6,085 nt of DNA from Flavobacteriales bacterium UBA4660 (GTDB lineage: Bacteria; Bacteroidota; Bacteroidia; Flavobacteriales_D; Sanyastnellaceae). The translations under genes were made by a program, and so were the position numbers. Shown in pieces: positions 5,530-6,085 of the stretch. Numbering within the stretch: position 1 is the stretch's first letter; every line of letters starts with the position of its first letter. The DNA lies in contig DHLU01000155.1 of assembly GCA_002405435.1 (NCBI GenBank), positions 4,282 through 10,366 of the forward strand, written 5' to 3'. The notes under the pieces are model-generated. The model searched no databases. It worked only from the letters and a program-made list of their open reading frames with translations, and was not told where the DNA came from.

Positions 5530-6085
5530 ATGAAGACAAGAAAAACTTCCGGTCACTTCTCCTCTACATCCGTGGGAGAAGTGCCGGAAGGAACCGGATA
5601 CCACCATCCGGCGATGCTCAGCGAATGCCTTGAAGCCTTGAACATTAAATCCGATGGGATTTACCTGGATGCCACCTTCGGTGGTGGAGGCCATTCACGG
5701 GAAATATTGAAATACCTCAGTGAACGCGGAAAGCTGGTGGCTTTTGACCAGGATCCGGATGCGTTGCAGAATGTGCCGGACGACAACCGCCTGGTTTTTA
5801 TCGGGCAGAATTTCCGGCACATGCAACACTGGCTCCTTCGGCTGGGCATCGAAAAAGTAGACGGCATACTGGCCGACCTCGGCGTAAGCAGCCACCAGTT
5901 TGACAGCGCAGAACGTGGCTTTTCGCTGCGTTTTGATGCCCGGCTCGATATGCGCATGGACCGCCGGAAAGAGCGCAGTGCCTATGAAGTGCTCAACCAC
6001 AGCGAACCGAAACGGCTGGCAGAGATACTGGCCCTCTACGGGGAAGTTGAGCGGCCGGGCCGGGTAGCCGATCTGCTTGTCCGCC
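5530..6085 (+). CDS. rsmH: 16S rRNA (cytosine-1402 N4)-methyltransferase RsmH, N-terminal part (cut by the right window edge)
   Basis: 185 codons are present out of a usual length of about 300 residues. RsmH (MraW) transfers a methyl group from S-adenosylmethionine to N4 of C1402 in 16S rRNA at the P site. Family motifs are YHHPAML (24-30), the SAM-binding loop DATFGGGGHSREIL (47-60), the acidic AFDQDPDA (71-78), GILADLGVSSHQFD (112-125) and ERGFSLRFDARLDMRMD (128-144). Recalled homologues begin only a few residues before the YHxPxL motif, so residues 1-22, rich in Ser/Thr/Gly/Glu, are an unusual extension. Its DNA forms a long hairpin (5546-5590). Alternative GTG starts exist at codons 15 (5572) and 18 (5581), so the true start is uncertain. 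It lies 54 bp after mraZ, probably in the same transcript. Confidence 0.95.
   Translation, partial: MKTRKTSGHFSSTSVGEVPEGTGYHHPAMLSECLEALNIKSDGIYLDATFGGGGHSREILKYLSERGKLVAFDQDPDALQNVPDDNRLVFIGQNFRHMQHWLLRLGIEKVDGILADLGVSSHQFDSAERGFSLRFDARLDMRMDRRKERSAYEVLNHSEPKRLAEILALYGEVERPGRVADLLVR
5546..5590. other. 16-bp stem hairpin in the 5' end of rsmH; terminator-shaped on the minus strand
   Basis: CTTCCGG (5546-5552) pairs with CCGGAAG (5584-5590), and CACTTCTCC (5554-5562) pairs with GGAGAAGTG (5575-5583). That makes 16 pairs with one bulged T (5553) and a 12-nt loop. On the minus strand the stem is immediately followed by TTTTTCTTGTCTT (5545 downwards), the layout of an intrinsic terminator for antisense transcription. 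On the plus strand no U-run follows; there it would place codons 6-20 of rsmH in a stable fold. Confidence 0.75.

Overview
The window reads as a chromosomal segment of a member of the Bacteroidota. The evidence is the gliding-motility pair gldB/gldC, a 'PorT-type' outer-membrane barrel ending in phenylalanine, three perfect matches to the Bacteroidota -7 promoter element TAnnTTTG at plausible positions, and no Shine-Dalgarno sequence ahead of any of the eight genes. GC content is moderate. The class or genus cannot be named from this sequence alone.

Layout. Bases 1-1268 (minus strand) hold gldB followed by the first 79 codons of gldC, which runs off the left edge. From 1340 to 3003 (plus strand), diverging from gldB, lie an uncharacterised outer-membrane beta-barrel protein and, 29 bp later, the ammonia-dependent NAD+ synthetase nadE. 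nadE converges on a minus-strand pair transcribed as alpha/beta hydrolase then the ribosome-biogenesis GTPase yihA/ysxC (3133-4531). The 129-bp convergent gap carries two kinds of short tandem repeat. A 458-bp divergent non-coding region (4532-4989) separates the hydrolase from mraZ and rsmH (plus strand, 4990 to the right edge), which are the first genes of the division and cell-wall (dcw) cluster. rsmH is cut by the window end.

How the genes relate. From memory, several of these genes (gldC, gldB, nadE, yihA, hydrolase, then mraZ-rsmH) are neighbours in other Bacteroidota, so this looks like conserved housekeeping synteny and not an accessory island. The roles are gliding/envelope biogenesis (GldB, GldC, the barrel), cofactor synthesis (NadE), 50S subunit assembly (YihA), and dcw control plus 16S rRNA methylation (MraZ, RsmH).

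I found no undescribed multi-gene system. The signals most worth a second look are non-coding. One is a 16-bp-stem hairpin inside the 5' end of rsmH that has intrinsic-terminator shape on the antisense strand. Another is an inverted cluster of MraZ-box-like TGGG repeats about 170 bp upstream of mraZ, sharing an exact 14-mer with the mraZ leader. The third is the pair of octamer and heptamer repeats between nadE and yihA.
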